Positions 23,458 through 35,872 of a stretch of DNA of 64,000 nucleotides are shown piece by piece. The DNA is from Scilla litardierei. Taxonomy: Eukaryota > Streptophyta > Magnoliopsida > Asparagales > Asparagaceae. Both the position numbers and the translations under genes were made by a program. The stretch covers positions 45,183,375 through 45,247,374 of the forward strand of contig CM061142.1 of NCBI GenBank assembly GCA_030789695.1, in the 5' to 3' direction. Numbering within the stretch: position 1 is the first letter of the stretch; the number at the start of each line of letters is the position of its first letter. Under the pieces are notes generated by a model. It did not search any database and was not told the DNA's origin. It was given only the letters and a program-made list of their open reading frames with translations.

Positions 23458-23935
23458 TTAAATACCCCCCAAAATCGTCCAAAAAACTGTGACAGAATTG
23501 CCCCTGTGCAGCCTAAAAATCGCAATTTATGCTACAGACAGCGCGGCTCACTCGGCCGAGTGACAAAAGTCGCTCGGCTGAGTGGGAGACCCTGAGAATT
23601 TCCAGTAAGTCTGGGGTCTTGGGGGTCTTCACTTCGGGGGTCACTCGACCGAGTGAGTTGTCGTTACTCGGCCGATGTGCTTCTCTTCACTCGGGTGGTC
23701 GGCAATTGCCACTCGACCGAGTGGGTATTCTGATGCTCAGACTGACGAAAAACAGTAAGTTGGGAGTTTTTGATGAGCGTCGTCTGAGCGCCACTCGGGC
23801 GGACGGAGTTTCGTCACTCGGCCGATGTGGCTTCTGATGCTCGGCCGAGTGCACGCTTGGAGCGTGTCCGATCTGGCCGGCCGAGCGGGGTCTTCTGGTC
23901 GGCCGAGTGACTCCTTCACTCGGCCGAGTGAGACA
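23458..23935 (-). promoter_or_regulatory. LTR promoter of Ath-B: palindrome array plus TATA-like box
   Basis: ctcggccgag and variants recur from 23548 to 23935, dense near 23820-23935. On the minus strand the array is followed by TATTTAA at 23458-23464, inside a ggggtatttaacccc context. Confidence 0.75.
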
Positions 23936-24225
23936 CCAAAAATGCCCATTCTGAGTGTTTTTGCCTCCTCGTCGCTCCTACGACGTTCTTTCTTCTTCCG
24001 CTCCTCTCCAATGGCAAAATACCCCTCGGGGAAGTCGTCGGTGACACTCTGGAGTAGGTGTATCTCGGAATCACTCCAAATCGCTCCAAATCTCCTGAAA
24101 TACGACAAAAGCAACAAATCGTGAAAAGTATCGCAATATTGTCGATAAATCGTGAAAAACGTGATTTGAGCGATCTAAATGGCATGCAATCATGCGGAAA
24201 AAAGGTGTAAAATATGGAGTGATCA

Positions 24226-24240
24226 AAATCCCCCAAGCTT
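24226..24240 (-). other. Ath-B polypurine tract
   Basis: The sense sequence is aagcttgggggattt, immediately before the 3' LTR and identical to Ath-A and Ath-C. Confidence 0.95.
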
Positions 24241-26164
24241 ACCTCTAACTCGTCCTCGAGGAAGATAAGTAAAAGGCGAACCCGGTGGATTCAGAAAACG
24301 AAAACGACGAAAAACGGAAAACGAAAAACGAAGAAGAAAGAAGAAAGCGAAGAGGGAAGCTGCTAGATCATTTTTCTCAGGACGTGGGTTTTGCTTACTC
24401 ATATAGCATGCACCGAACGTAAAACACATGTCAAAGACTTTTATTTCGATATCATAGTATAATGGTGCAAATAGAAATAGAAAACCCAACAATAGTGATA
24501 TAACATGAAAAACGGAATAATCCTAAAATTAACATCGTTTGAATCATTTAAAGCGGTATACAATATCGCAGATCACACACTTTTCAATTGAATGTTTTCT
24601 ATGAGGAGTATAAGAATATCACGCAATAGAATAGAAAGAATAGAAAAGCGCGGATTTCATGAAATGAGTGCTAGGCATAGATTTCTGGATTTCGTGAAGC
24701 TAAAACAATCTCACCGAGTATAGAATATTACTTAGCCTAGGTTGTCGTGCACCGTCAAGTAGTCACTCTCTCACACATCATTGGATTCCCTCCCCCAAGC
24801 TTATCAATAAGCGTGGTGGCACAAAAACAATATTTACATCCCCATTCTTATGAAGCTCCAAAAGTAATAAAAATAAAAACAAAAAGAGGGAAGAAAGAGA
24901 GAACATGAGATGGGATCGTTTATTGAGACTCTTCTCTCTTTTCTCTTTTTTCTCTTTTCGTTTTCTTTTTTTTCTCTTTTTTTTCTTTTTTTTATATCAC
25001 ATATACACAATGATCCCAAATCAAAGAGAAATAAGGATATACAAGAATTTTTCTTTTTCTTTCTTTGGTTTTGGGAAATTTGGAGCTAGGATTTTAATAA
25101 CGGGGGAAATGCCAAATACTAGAATCGCTAAGGGGAGATTCACCAATGATTTTAAAATAGAGAATTGATGTTCAAGATATGTGGAGAAAGAAATAAATAT
25201 GTCTCTCAGTTCACTCTATAAGACGTGCACGACAACTTCAGTAGGGTAATCTAATCTACTCGGTTTCGATCACAAAAAAGCTAACTAATCCAGATTTATT
25301 ATAGCTAACATCATTCAATCATCCTGAAGTGAAATGTACAAGTCATGCAAATAGAAGTGATATAGGAAAAGAAAACGGTACTCCAGATATAAGCATTCAA
25401 TGCGTGAATCTTGGTGTGTTTTCTGCGATAGCATACATATGAATATTCAGACTCAGCTAATAATAAAATTTCATCCATTTTCATGCGGAAAAAGTGTGGG
25501 TTACTATCTCTAAATGCAAGGCAAATCACAGCATATGATATCAGAAATAAAATCTAAGACATGACAAATATAGCATGCATATAGAGAAAGCTAACTCCAC
25601 GTCATCATCATCACAGAAAAGTCATCTCTAGCATGAGATGAAAGAAGTAAAAGACAGAAAAGGGAAAATGAAACTAATTACAATGCAGCACACAAAGAAA
25701 ATAAGAAAAACGTGATGCATGGTAAAAAAAAGAAAAAGTGATGAAAGTGAGTGCAAATGCGGAAAATGGCGTGAAAAAACTAAAAATAAAGGTGGTAAAT
25801 CGAAAAGAACGTGAGAACTCACTCCCCCAAGCTAAAGCGCACAGTGTCCTCAATATGCGAAGTGTGGCACACCGAGAGACGTGTAATGTGAGGGGTAGGT
25901 GAGGATGCATGCATGAGGAAAAAGAAAAAAAATAACGAAACGAAAAATATGATGCGGACATGATGCATGCAGATACAGGAGTGAATCAGATATAAAAGTG
26001 TGACACCAAAAACTCTCCCTCTCTCCCAAAAAATGATATAGTACGATATGAACAAAATGTGGACCCAAAAACAGTGAGGGGAGGGGGGGGGTGGGCAAAA
26101 ATCTTCAGGACCGAGCAGAGACGGGCAGCATGACGACAAAAAGAATCAATGGCATCAAGGGTGC
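24241..26164 (-). other. Ath-B 3' noncoding region
   Basis: This is 1.9 kb between the ORF1-like gene and the PPT, aligned with 43890-45855 in Ath-A. It has T- and A-rich tracts, two extra PPT-like sites (sense agcttgggggag at about 25830 and 24797) and a block with cattgaggacactgtg-like sequence at about 25845. No protein is supported. Confidence 0.8.
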
Positions 26165-28282
26165 CTAAGAGGGTGGGGCTGCACCGTCTCCGTCCTGAGG
26201 CAGAGGTGGTGGTGGTGGTGGATGGGGAACAGTCTGTTGGGTGGGTGTGGGTGTGGGTGTGGAAGCAGGCTGGGTGTGTGTAGGAGTGGGGGTGGGTACC
26301 TGTTGGGTGGGTGTGGGTACGCGAGGAAGCCGCTCGAGAATCTGAGTGAGGCAATAGTGAATGCCCGGAAGTAGGTCGAAGCGGCTGGCCATAGCAGTGA
26401 CGGTGGCAGACATGGTCCCGAGGTCACCTCTAAGGGCACTCACCGCCCCCTCGAGAGCACGAATGCTCTGAAGTACAGTGTCGGAGGGAGGTGGTGCAGA
26501 GGGACGCACCTGTCTGTGCTGTGCAGGACGGGGCTGGCGGACTCGGGTGGTGTAGTGGATGGGCTCAGCAGGCATGTGGAGGAAGGGTGATGTGCTCACA
26601 AGTGTGGGCCTAGCCTCAGTGCGAGGCTGGGGCACAGGTTGGTGCGAAGTGGAAGCAGCAGCAACGAAAGTGGAGTATAAAAATGGCGACGAGGCGGCTA
26701 GAGAGTTCGGTGACACAAACGTGGGGACAGACGTCACGACACTCTCAGAAAGTACGGCTGCGGTGGAGACAGCGGTGACAACCACGGTCTCCACGACGGC
26801 AGCAAAAGAGGGCTCTCCGCTCTCAACTATAGTCGGTGGACGCTCGGGTAGGGAGGAGGAAACGGGCTCAATGGACAGAGGGCCAGCTGTGGTGGGAGTG
26901 GTGGTGAGCGTGGAGGTAGTGGGGGTGGTCTCAGCGAGTGTACTCCCGACACCGGCAGAAGTGTGGACAGAGGTGTCGGGAGTAGCAGAAATATCAGGCT
27001 GCTGAGGGGCCACGGGGTCAGCGGGTGCAGCGGGGTCAGCGGGTGCAGTGTGTGCAGCGTGGGCCTGCTCAGCCTGCTCGGCCTCCTCGGCCTCAAGCAC
27101 GTAGGCGGCGGGGATCAGGAGATCCATCGCCGGAAGCTAGTCCACCTGTGCTGGTGCTATCTGTGTCCGAGCTGGGCTCGGAAGGATCATGTAATCCGCA
27201 CCGTAGGGACCGTGCAACCAAACCCAGTGCCACTGACCGTGCGGACGAAGCATCTTCATCCGGGCCATGACGTCTATGGACAGTGAAGTGGGGCCCGGGG
27301 CTCGTCGCAGGTCAGCTGGAAGGTCCTCGCCGGTCATCAGGGCGAGCAAGGTGATCAGACCGCCGCAACATATCAGTGAGCGAGCGCTCACCGATACGAT
27401 GATGCGGTCCAAAAACCAGCTCGCGATATCAATCACGACGACGGGGACCAACTCGTCACCCTCCCTAGACAGAGCTCTGGGGCGCGTCATCGCGTAGAGC
27501 ATATAAAGCTCCGGCATGGACATCGTCCCAGGCTCATACCTCGCCAAAAAGGTAGTCGCCATAAGGCGCTGAGCTATGCGGAGGCAAGGGTGGATGATGG
27601 CCGAGGCCTTGGCCCTACTAGGGACGAAGGCAGCAGGTAAACCCGTGATCCGGGCCCAGAAAGCGCCGGAATCAAAGGAAGGTGGGGGAATGTGAGTGGG
27701 GGCGTAACCACGGTCGGCCCCGGGGACATCGGGCCACGAAAAGAATGCTCTCATCATACCGAGAGTGACCTGGCACTCTCGGTCCATGAACCTAAACGAG
27801 CATCCATCGTCGGTCCGGGCGATAGAACTAAGCACCTCAAGTGTCGGACGGACGAAGGTGTCCGCCGACACTTGGAAAAAATCTCGCCAACCCACGTTGT
27901 CATACAACGTGAGCATCCCCTTGAGTACCCCCAGGCGTCCTAGGTCTGCAAGGTGTGCGAACCTGGAGGGTACAATCGAGCGCTGGGAAATGCGCTCAAA
28001 AATGACGCAGTGTGCGTCGTCCCAGAACGTAATCCCCAGCGGCCCGACAAGTGGAGCCGGTGGCTGTGGTGGTGGCTGTGGGACGGCAGGGAGTGGCTGT
28101 GCAGGGTGAACGGGCTCTGCAGGCTGTGCGGGGTGTGCGGGGTCTGCAGGCTGTGCGGGGTGAATGGGGTGTGGTGGTGTAGGCGGAGGAGAGTCCTCCA
28201 CCTCGTGGGAGGGGCCGGGCTCATCCGGCCGCTTCCGCTTGGCGGAAGCTCTCCTGGTGCGTGGTCGTGTCCGGGGCGGCAT
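26165..28282 (-). pseudogene. Athila ORF1-like protein of Ath-B, one nonsense codon
   Basis: The single frame of 706 codons starts MPPRTRPRTRR and is closely similar to the 730-residue Ath-A protein. The only clear interruption is a TAG at 27137-27139, where Ath-A has tryptophan (VDWLPAMD). Preserved regions are the basic N-terminus (RRASAKRKR), a Pro/His/Ala-rich spacer, the central domain with SRAKASAIIHPCLRIAQRLM, SLICCGGLITLLALMTGE and YMILPSPARTQI, a Ser/Thr/Pro-rich stretch, a C-terminal amphipathic helix (TVLQSIRALEGAVSALRGDL) and a poly-Pro end. The central domain resembles ATHILA ORF-1 (PF03078); its function is unknown. Confidence 0.85.
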
Positions 28283-28818
28283 GTGGGCCCCGGGTGCTCA
28301 CCAAAAACGTAAAAAATGCGGCGTGCACAAATGAGTGGAACGAGTATACCGTAACACGCCGCGAGAGCAATATAGTGGATGCGTGCGAAGACACCGCCTC
28401 CACGAAGCCAAAAACGCTCCCCGGAAGCTCCCCTGGGCTCCCCTAAGCTCCCCAATATACCATGCACATCAAACGAAGATATCAGCGAGTAATATTCAAA
28501 ACGTATGGGGGGTTAGGGGTATAATAGATAGAAATCGAATTTAATTTGGTTTAGGGGCTCGTTAAACACATGGATCGTCAAAAAATACGCAAAAGAGGAG
28601 GAAATTGGCAAAATAAGGGTACCGGAGCTCGGCCGGCGAGGTGGTCGCCGGCGGCGGCTCGGGCGAGGCGGAGGGGGCGTCGGCCGGCGGTGGTCGGCCG
28701 AGCGCGGAGTCGGTGAGCGAGGTCAGGCGAGTGAGGGGGGGCAGTGGGCGAGGGATACGAGCGGTCGCGATTTTGGGATTTTTTCTCGTTTCGAAAAAAC
28801 GCGCCGTCCCGCTCCCCC

Positions 28819-29182
28819 TTTTATAGAAAAAGTTACGACTCGGCCGAGTGACTAAGTCGCTCGGCCGAGTGAACGCAACGGAAATATTTTGGAAAATTCC
28901 TCCCCGCTAATGACTCGGCCGAGTGGCCTTGCCATCCTCGGCCGAGTGGAATAAGTCCATTCGGCCGAGTGGCTCAAGCTACTCGGCAATACTCGCCCTA
29001 GGAGCGTATCAGTTTTACTCGGCCGAGTGAATATATATACTCGGCCGAGTGGCAATTATACTGAAATCAAGAAAAGAAACAGAGAGTTGGGTACAACAGA
29101 CTTCCCTCGTTCGTGAGCCGCTCGGGCGGACGAACTTATGTGCTCGGCCGAGTGACTAGTATACTCGGCCGAGTGAGTCCTG
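28819..29182 (-). promoter_or_regulatory. Internal promoter of Ath-B upstream of the ORF1-like gene
   Basis: A cluster of ctcggccgag copies (about 28838-29182) is followed on the minus strand by TATAAAA (28819-28825) and a GC-rich leader. The arrangement matches 40803-41148 in Ath-A and 56756-57103 in Ath-C. Confidence 0.65.
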
Positions 29183-29505
29183 TTTTCTGCTGTTTGGCTT
29201 CGTTTGGGCTCTAAACTCTATTTTTCTTCCTCCAGTCGATTTCATCTTCCTCCTAAGCATCAATCGCATTCTTGGAGCGCTCCTCGTCGCCTTGTTCATC
29301 CTCCTAGTGATAGATATCCCTTTCTCCTCTCCTGTCAAAGAAAAATAGGACCCGTTATCACGAAATTTTTAGGCAAACGACTCAAAACACTAATAATTTC
29401 TAAAACAAAAATAAAGGAAAAGTAAAAATAAAGCGATAACCGTCGGGTTGCCTCCCGACAAGCGCTCGTTTAAGGTCTTGAGCTCGACCCCCTTTGATTT
29501 TCAAT

Positions 29506-32500
29506 TTAATGCGGGATATTCGGTGCATATGAGATGCACCCGTCGAATTTATTGGGAAGAACGCTTAAATTTGGATGTTGTGGCGGGGCGTTCTTCCTCG
29601 GTGCTCCTTTGCCTCGGGTAGTGTTAGGGGGTGACTCCCCCAAGCTAGTGCTTGCTCCGGGCCTCGGCTTCACCGGTGACACCGATTTTTGTATCGGTGG
29701 GGCTTTCTTTGGAGTCTTCATCTTTGAGAGCTTGCAGAGCTCTCGTATTCTCGCGACATCAGCGTCGCCTTCATCAATTTCCATGTAGAGGTCGGGGGAA
29801 TGCTCCATCTTTTCTTCTTGGCCCAAGTCCAGACTTTCCTCAAAATCTTCCTTGAATAGAGCGCCGATGGAATGGGGGATCGCCTCCTCAATAACCTCGT
29901 CAAGGAGGTATGAAAGATCATCCGGCTGTCCCTTAAGCAGATTCTATTGATTTCTCCCATTGGGACTCCCTCGGAATAATGCTTGAGCCTCTGACCATTT
30001 ACTTTGAATGTGGCTCCGTCCTTGCTTTCCAACTCGAAAGCCCCTCCCGGTTGTATGTGCTTGATGGTGAAAGGTCCGGACCAACGTGACCTCAACTTAC
30101 CGGGAAATAGTCGGAGCCGGGAATTATAGAGCAAGACCTTGTCTCCTACTTTGAAGTCTGTAATGGTTATGCGCGCATCGTGGAGAATCTTGGTCCTTTC
30201 TTTGTAAATTCTTGAGCTCTCGTAGGCGTCTCTCCTTATCTCATCAAGCTCGTTGATGTCCAAGAGTCGCCTCACCGCCGCACTCTTGTAATCATAATTA
30301 AAGGTCCTGATGGCCCAATATGCACGGTGTTCCAACTCTACTGGCAAGTGGCAAGCTTTCCCATAAACAAGTCGGAACGGTGTGGTGCCGATGGGAATGC
30401 GAAAGGCCGTGCGATACACCCATAGAGCATCGTTTAACTTCATTGACCAATCCTTTCTTGATCGATCCACGGTCTTCTCAAGAATTTGCTTGATCTCTCT
30501 ATTTGAGACCTCCACTTGGCCGCTTGTCTGGGGGTGATACACCATGCCAACCCTATGGTTTACCCCGTACTTCTTCAGCATGGCTTCAAACTTGTTTTCT
30601 ATGAAATGGCTTCCCCGTCACTTATCAAAGTACGAGGCACTCCGAAGCGTGGGAAGATATTCTGCTTGAAGAACTTAGAGACGACCCTTGCATCATTGGT
30701 AGGGGTTGCGATTGCTTCCACCCATTTGGAGACGTAGTCAACAGCCAATAGGATGTATTTGTTACCATTGCTCGACGGAAATGGTCCCATGAAGTCCACT
30801 CCCCAACAATCAAAAAGCTCAATTTCTTGGATGGGCCTCATTGGCATCTCATTGCGTTTGGAGATATTCCCGGTCCGTTGGCATCTATCTCACCCCTTTA
30901 CAAAGTCGTGGGTGTCTCTAAACATCGTTGGCCAGAAGAATCCGCTATGCAGAATCTTAGCGGTTGTCTTAGAGGCGGCATGATGTCCCCCGTATGGCAT
31001 ACCGTGGCAATGCAAAATGATAGACGTTGCCTCCTATTTAGAAACACACCTCCGAATAACACTATCTTTGCATATCTTGAAGAGGTATGGATCTTCCCAA
31101 AAATAGCTACGGACCTCATGCAAAAATCTCCTCTTTTGATGCGTGGGCATCCCATGCGGTTTAATTCCACAAGCCAAGTAATTGACGAAGTCCGGGTACC
31201 ACGGTACTTCTCCGGGCCTTATGGCGTATAGCCTATCATCCACGAATGTGTCGTCGATAAGTAAACTCTCATCCTCCTTGTCACGAATAAGCCTAGACAA
31301 ATGATCCGCCACAACATTGTCCGTACCTTTCTTGTCTCTGATCTCCAAATCGAATTCTTGCAACAAGAGTATCCACCTAATTAACCAAGGTTTGGCTTCC
31401 TTCTTGTTTAAAAGATACTTCAACGCCACATGGTCGGTGTGGACAATCACCTTGGAACCCAGGAGGTAGGAGCGAAACTTCTCGATGGAATAGACGACCG
31501 CTAGAAGCTCTTTTTCGGTAGTTGTATAGTTTTTCTGCGCGTCATCCAATGTCTTGCTCGCATAGAATATCACATGAAGCTTCCTATCTTTCCTTTGTCC
31601 CAATACCGCTCCAATGGCTTGGTCACTAGCATCACACATTAGCTCAAAGGGAAGGCTCCAATCCGGTGGTTGTATGATGGGCGCGGAAACTAGTGCTTCC
31701 TTCAAGGTATTGAAGGCTTGCAAGCATTCGCCTGAAAAAATAAAAGGAGTATCTTTAGCAAGCAAGGAAGTAAGTGGTCGGGCAATCGAGGTGAAATCCT
31801 TGATAAAGCGGCGGTAAAACCCCGCATGACCATGAAAGCCTCTAATGCCCTTGACATTAATAGGAGGAGGGAGTTTCTCGATTACCTCAATCTTTGCTTT
31901 ATCTACCTCAATTCCTCTCGAGGAGACAAGGTGCCCGAGAACTATACCTTCCGTGACCATGAAGTGACATTTCTCCCAATTTAGAGTGAGATTATTTTGT
32001 TGGCACCTTTTAAGGACTTTAGTAAGATTGGCCAAACAAGAGTCAAACTCACTTCCATAAACCGAAAAATCATCCATAAAAACTTCCATAATATTTTCAA
32101 TGTAATCGGAAAATATGGATGTCATACACCTCTGAAAGGTGGCGGGAGCATTACAATGACCAAACGACATCCTATGGTAGGCATAGGTACCATAGGGAAA
32201 AGTAAAAGTGGTCTTTTCTTGGTCATCTTCGTGCAACGGGATTTGGAAGAACCCCGAATACCCATCTAAATAACAAAAGTATTTATGTTTAGCTAGGCGT
32301 TCAAGGATTTGATCAATGAGGGCAATGGGTAATGGTCCTTTCGGGTCGCTTTATTTAGTTTCCTATAATCAATGCACATTTGCCATCCCGTGACAGTGCG
32401 TGTAGAAATGGGCTCTCCTTTATCATTTTTATAACTGTCATCCCCCCTTTCTTGGGGACGACGTGAACGGGGCTAACCCATCTACTGTCAGAGATAGGAT

Positions 32501-33372
32501 AAATAATACCGGCGTCGAGCAATTTTAGGATTTTCTTTTTAACCAACTCTTTCATGTTAGGGTTTAACCGCCTTTGAGGCTCTATGGAGGTGGCGTCGGT
32601 ATCCTCCAAATGAATCCTATGTGTGCAAAGCCTAGGGCTTATCCCTTTTAGATCGGAGATAGTGTAGCCAAGGATATCTTTGTGGCTCCTAAGAACGTTT
32701 AGGAGTCTCTCAAGTTGATCATGCGTGAGGTGGGAGTTAACTATCACCGGAAAAGTCAATTTATTATCCAAAAAGGCATACCTTAGATTCGGTGGTAATT
32801 GTTTAAGTTCTACCTCAAGAGGTGCCGCTCCTTCTACTTCATCCGCTCGCATGAGTTTGGCTTCTCCTTCGACATCCGAGTTTAGCTCATGTTCAGGTGG
32901 CGTGCTCTCACGTGAAGACTCAGACTCACTCCTTAGTGAGGACGATGCATCGAAATAGACGCTCTCCGATTCTGTGCTAGTCAAAACCTTCACTCTGCTC
33001 CGGTTCGTTCCTGGAATCAAGAAACACATCAGACGATTCATAAAAGCAAGAGTGAGTGTCATAGAGTGTAACTCCCTGAACATTGGTTTGCTCGAAAGAT
33101 TCTTCGGGAGTATAGTGCTCTTCGACACTTGTTCTACCGTCTTCAAAATATAACTTGTCGTCTATCACATCAACTCTGACATTGCCCCCGATAGTCCCAT
33201 CCGGGGAGACTTGATCCATCACAAAACTAGCAAACATTTGTTCGTCGGGGTCCTTCATATCGATAGCAAAAGCTCCGGTGGCGTGGACCTCATCGACAAG
33301 CTCCTTAAGGAGGTCTATGAAGGAGTCATAATCTCCCTGACTGAGTTCCGTTGTCGACATTGCATCCTCCAT
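29506..33372 (-). pseudogene. pol: Pol (RT-RNase H-integrase-tail) of Ath-B, frameshifted
   Basis: The start is the ATG at 33372 (MEDAMSTTELSQ), as in Ath-A. All domains are present in order: acidic N-terminal region, RT ([30 protein letters not shown]), RNase H ([32 protein letters not shown]), integrase ([30 protein letters not shown]) and the tail ending [16 protein letters not shown]. Frame breaks lie near 33000, 32430, 32270-32340, 31030-30900, 30605 (one G lost in the SDGG motif) and 29930. RT has FGHCNAP where Ath-A has FGLCNAP. It is an older, dead copy of the same gag-less protein, lacking gag and protease from the outset rather than by a later deletion. Confidence 0.95.
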
Positions 33373-33377
33373 TCTAC

Positions 33378-33479
33378 CTGTTAAGATCTTATGCAAAATA
33401 CGGGGAGAATATGAAAATAGGGTTGCAAACAGAGTTAGAACAGGATATAGAAGAAAGTAAAGAAAGAATGAAAAATAAC
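33378..33479 (-). other. Intron-like 102-bp segment in the Ath-B leader
   Basis: In sense it begins GTTATTTTTC and ends CTTAACAG, is T-rich and contains CTAAC near the middle, all features of plant introns. Ath-A lacks exactly this segment: the flanks cgaccacccg and gtagaATGG in Ath-B join in Ath-A as cgaccacccg and gaagaATGG with the same spacing. Confidence 0.7.
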
Positions 33480-33512
33480 CGGGTGGTCGATGCCGAACAC
33501 CGTCAAAATGTC

Positions 33513-33530
33513 CTCCCGGCAACTGTGCCA
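33513..33530 (-). other. Ath-B primer binding site, degenerate
   Basis: The sense sequence is tggcacagttgccgggag against the canonical tggcgccgttgccgggga, with a few substitutions. It starts six bases from the LTR end, as in the relatives. Confidence 0.85.
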
Positions 33531-33536
33531 AAAACT

Positions 33537-34718
33537 TGATCGGCCCTGGATATACACCCAAAAGAGCGACCGTGTAGTTTTACCGCAAGCACACGGTGTA
33601 GCGGCGAGCGGGTATCGAACACAGGGAGGACGTATAACAGTGCCTTCTTCAAACAACCTGGCTATAGGAACAGAAAAGAGGGAATTTGCCTTTCGGCGAT
33701 CCTGTCACAATCGTCAGACAAAGTATGGAGATATAAAATCAAATAAAGACGCATAGGGAACAGGGAATCCCCGCTACTCACCGTATCTCGTCAATGTGAT
33801 TCATTGGTATCACAATTGCTAGAGTAGAATTTCGGATGAACTAGTTGCAACTGAATGTAAAACCTAGCTCACGCTCTCGCGCTGTTGCCGGTCTATAGCT
33901 AACCTAGGGTTGGTCCAATCTCTTGCAAAACCTAGCCTAGGCAAGCTAGCATTAGGATCAACATCATTGTTCAATCGCGTCCCGAGCCCACTCTCGTGCA
34001 AACTCGGGCCGTGACCTAGGTTGGGATAGTTCATACCCATCCAATCTCTTGCAAACGGGTATCAGTAAGGAATTGCAACCGAGAACCCTAGTATCGGTCC
34101 AATCTCTTGCAAACCGATACTACGGTAACTCAATTTCAACCCAATTCGGATTTCTAGCGTTTCCTATCGAATTGGGATCCAATCTCTTGCAAATCCCAAT
34201 CGATATGAACACCTAGCTATCCGTAGTATATCGATCCCAAACTAACCCTAATAGCAATTCTAGCAATGGTTCTACCAAATCATCACAAATCGGAAATTGG
34301 GCTCGTAGGGTTCATCCCCACGCCCTAAGACGTTACGACAACTCACAAATCAATTCACAAATAGAAGAATAATCAATTGAAATAGCAATAGAATTCATGG
34401 CAATATTCAAATAAGCAGTAAAAATAAGATTTTTAATGAAGAGGGAGACAAACCAATAGAGTTCTCCAAGAATCCAACAAAATAAACCTTTTCTCTCCTC
34501 TCCAATCACAAGAATCAAAAGCTAAAAAGTTTTAATCTAAAAGGCTGCCAAAAAGTAAGGAAAAAGCTCTCTAACCTAGGTTAAAAACTGGGGTTAAATA
34601 CCCCCCAAAATCGTCCAAAAAACTGTGACAGAATTGCCCCTGCGCAGCCTGAAAATCGCAATTTACGCTACAGGCAGCGCGGCTCACTCGGCCGAGTGAC
34701 AAAAGTCGCTCGGTCGAG
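33537..34718 (-). repeat. Ath-B 5' LTR, inner part
   Basis: This is the R/U5 side of the LTR, including the stem-loop array (33902-34207) and the first palindromes. It ends at tcgag (34714-34718), the Ath-A target site. Confidence 0.95.
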
Positions 34719-35013
34719 TGATCACTCCTTATATTACACCTTTTTTCCGCATGTTTGCATGCCATTTAGATCGCCCAAATCATGTTTTTCACGATATATC
34801 GACGATATTGCGATGCTTTTCACGATTTGTTGTTTTTGTCGCATTTCAGGTGATTTGGCGCGATTTGGAGTGATCTCGAGATGCGCTTACTCTAGACGGT
34901 CACCAACGACCTCCCCGAGGGGTATTTTGCTGTTGGTGAGGAGCGGAAGAAGAACGGACGTCGCAGGAGCGACGAGGAGGCCAAAATAAGCAGATTGGGC
35001 ATTCTTTGTGTCC

Positions 35014-35485
35014 CGCTCGGCCGAGTGGAGGAGCCACTCGGCCGACCAGCGAGACACTGCTCGGCCGATCAGAACAGACACGAGTTATGTGTGCACTCGG
35101 CCGAGCACCGAAGACCACATCGGCCGAGTGACGACATCACGTCCGCCCGAGTGGCGCCCAGACGAAGCCCTTCCAAAACATCCAAGTTACTGTTTTTCGG
35201 CTGCCTGAACTTCAGAAGACCCACTCGGCCGAGTGGTTAATCCCGTCCGCCCGAGTACTATGAATTCATCAGCCGAGTGACGACAACTCACCCTGCCGAG
35301 CCACCCCCGGAGTAGAGACCCCTGAAAGCCCCGACTTACTGGAAAATTACAGGGTTTTCACTCGGCCGAGCGACTTTTGTCACTCGGCCGAGTGCGATGC
35401 GCTGCCTGTAGCGAAAACTGCGGAAAACAGGCTGCGCAGGGGTATTTTGGTCACGATTTTTGGACGATTTTGAGGGCTATTTAAA
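35014..35485 (+). promoter_or_regulatory. LTR promoter of Ath-A: palindrome array plus TATA box
   Basis: Five exact ctcggccgag copies and about as many one- or two-mismatch or half-site copies (such as gtccgcccgag) lie between 35014 and 35395. tatttaaa at 35478-35485, inside ggctatttaaaccctg, follows about 85 bp later. The 3' LTR repeats this at 46166-46637. Confidence 0.75.
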
Positions 35486-35872
35486 CCCTGTTTTTACCCT
35501 AGTTTTAGAGCCTCCCTCTTAGATTTTTTGCAGCTTTTTAGATTAGTTTTTAGCTTTATTCTTGTGATTGGAAAGGAGACAAAGATTGGAATTTTGTTGG
35601 ATTCAATTGAAGAACTCCATTGGTTTGCATCCCTTTTCCTTAAAAATTCTATTTTTATTGCTTATCTCAATATTGTGATGAATTCTATTGCTTATTTCAA
35701 CGATTATTTTTGTGATCTCGCTATGATTTGTGAGTAGTCTCCACGTCTTGGGGCGTGGGGATGAACCCTACAAGCCCGCTTTCATATTTGTGATGAATTA
35801 GTAGAAATCTTGCTAGAATTGATATCTAGGGATTAGATTGGGATCAATTTACTACGGATGGCTAGGTATTCA

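Larger units (their letters stand above)
22400..24225 (-). repeat. Ath-B 3' LTR
   Basis: In window orientation it runs from tgatggggccc to gtgatca. It matches the split 5' LTR (33537-34718 plus 47691-48332) almost throughout. The first bases are slightly mutated (tgatgggg against tgatcggc). Confidence 0.95.
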
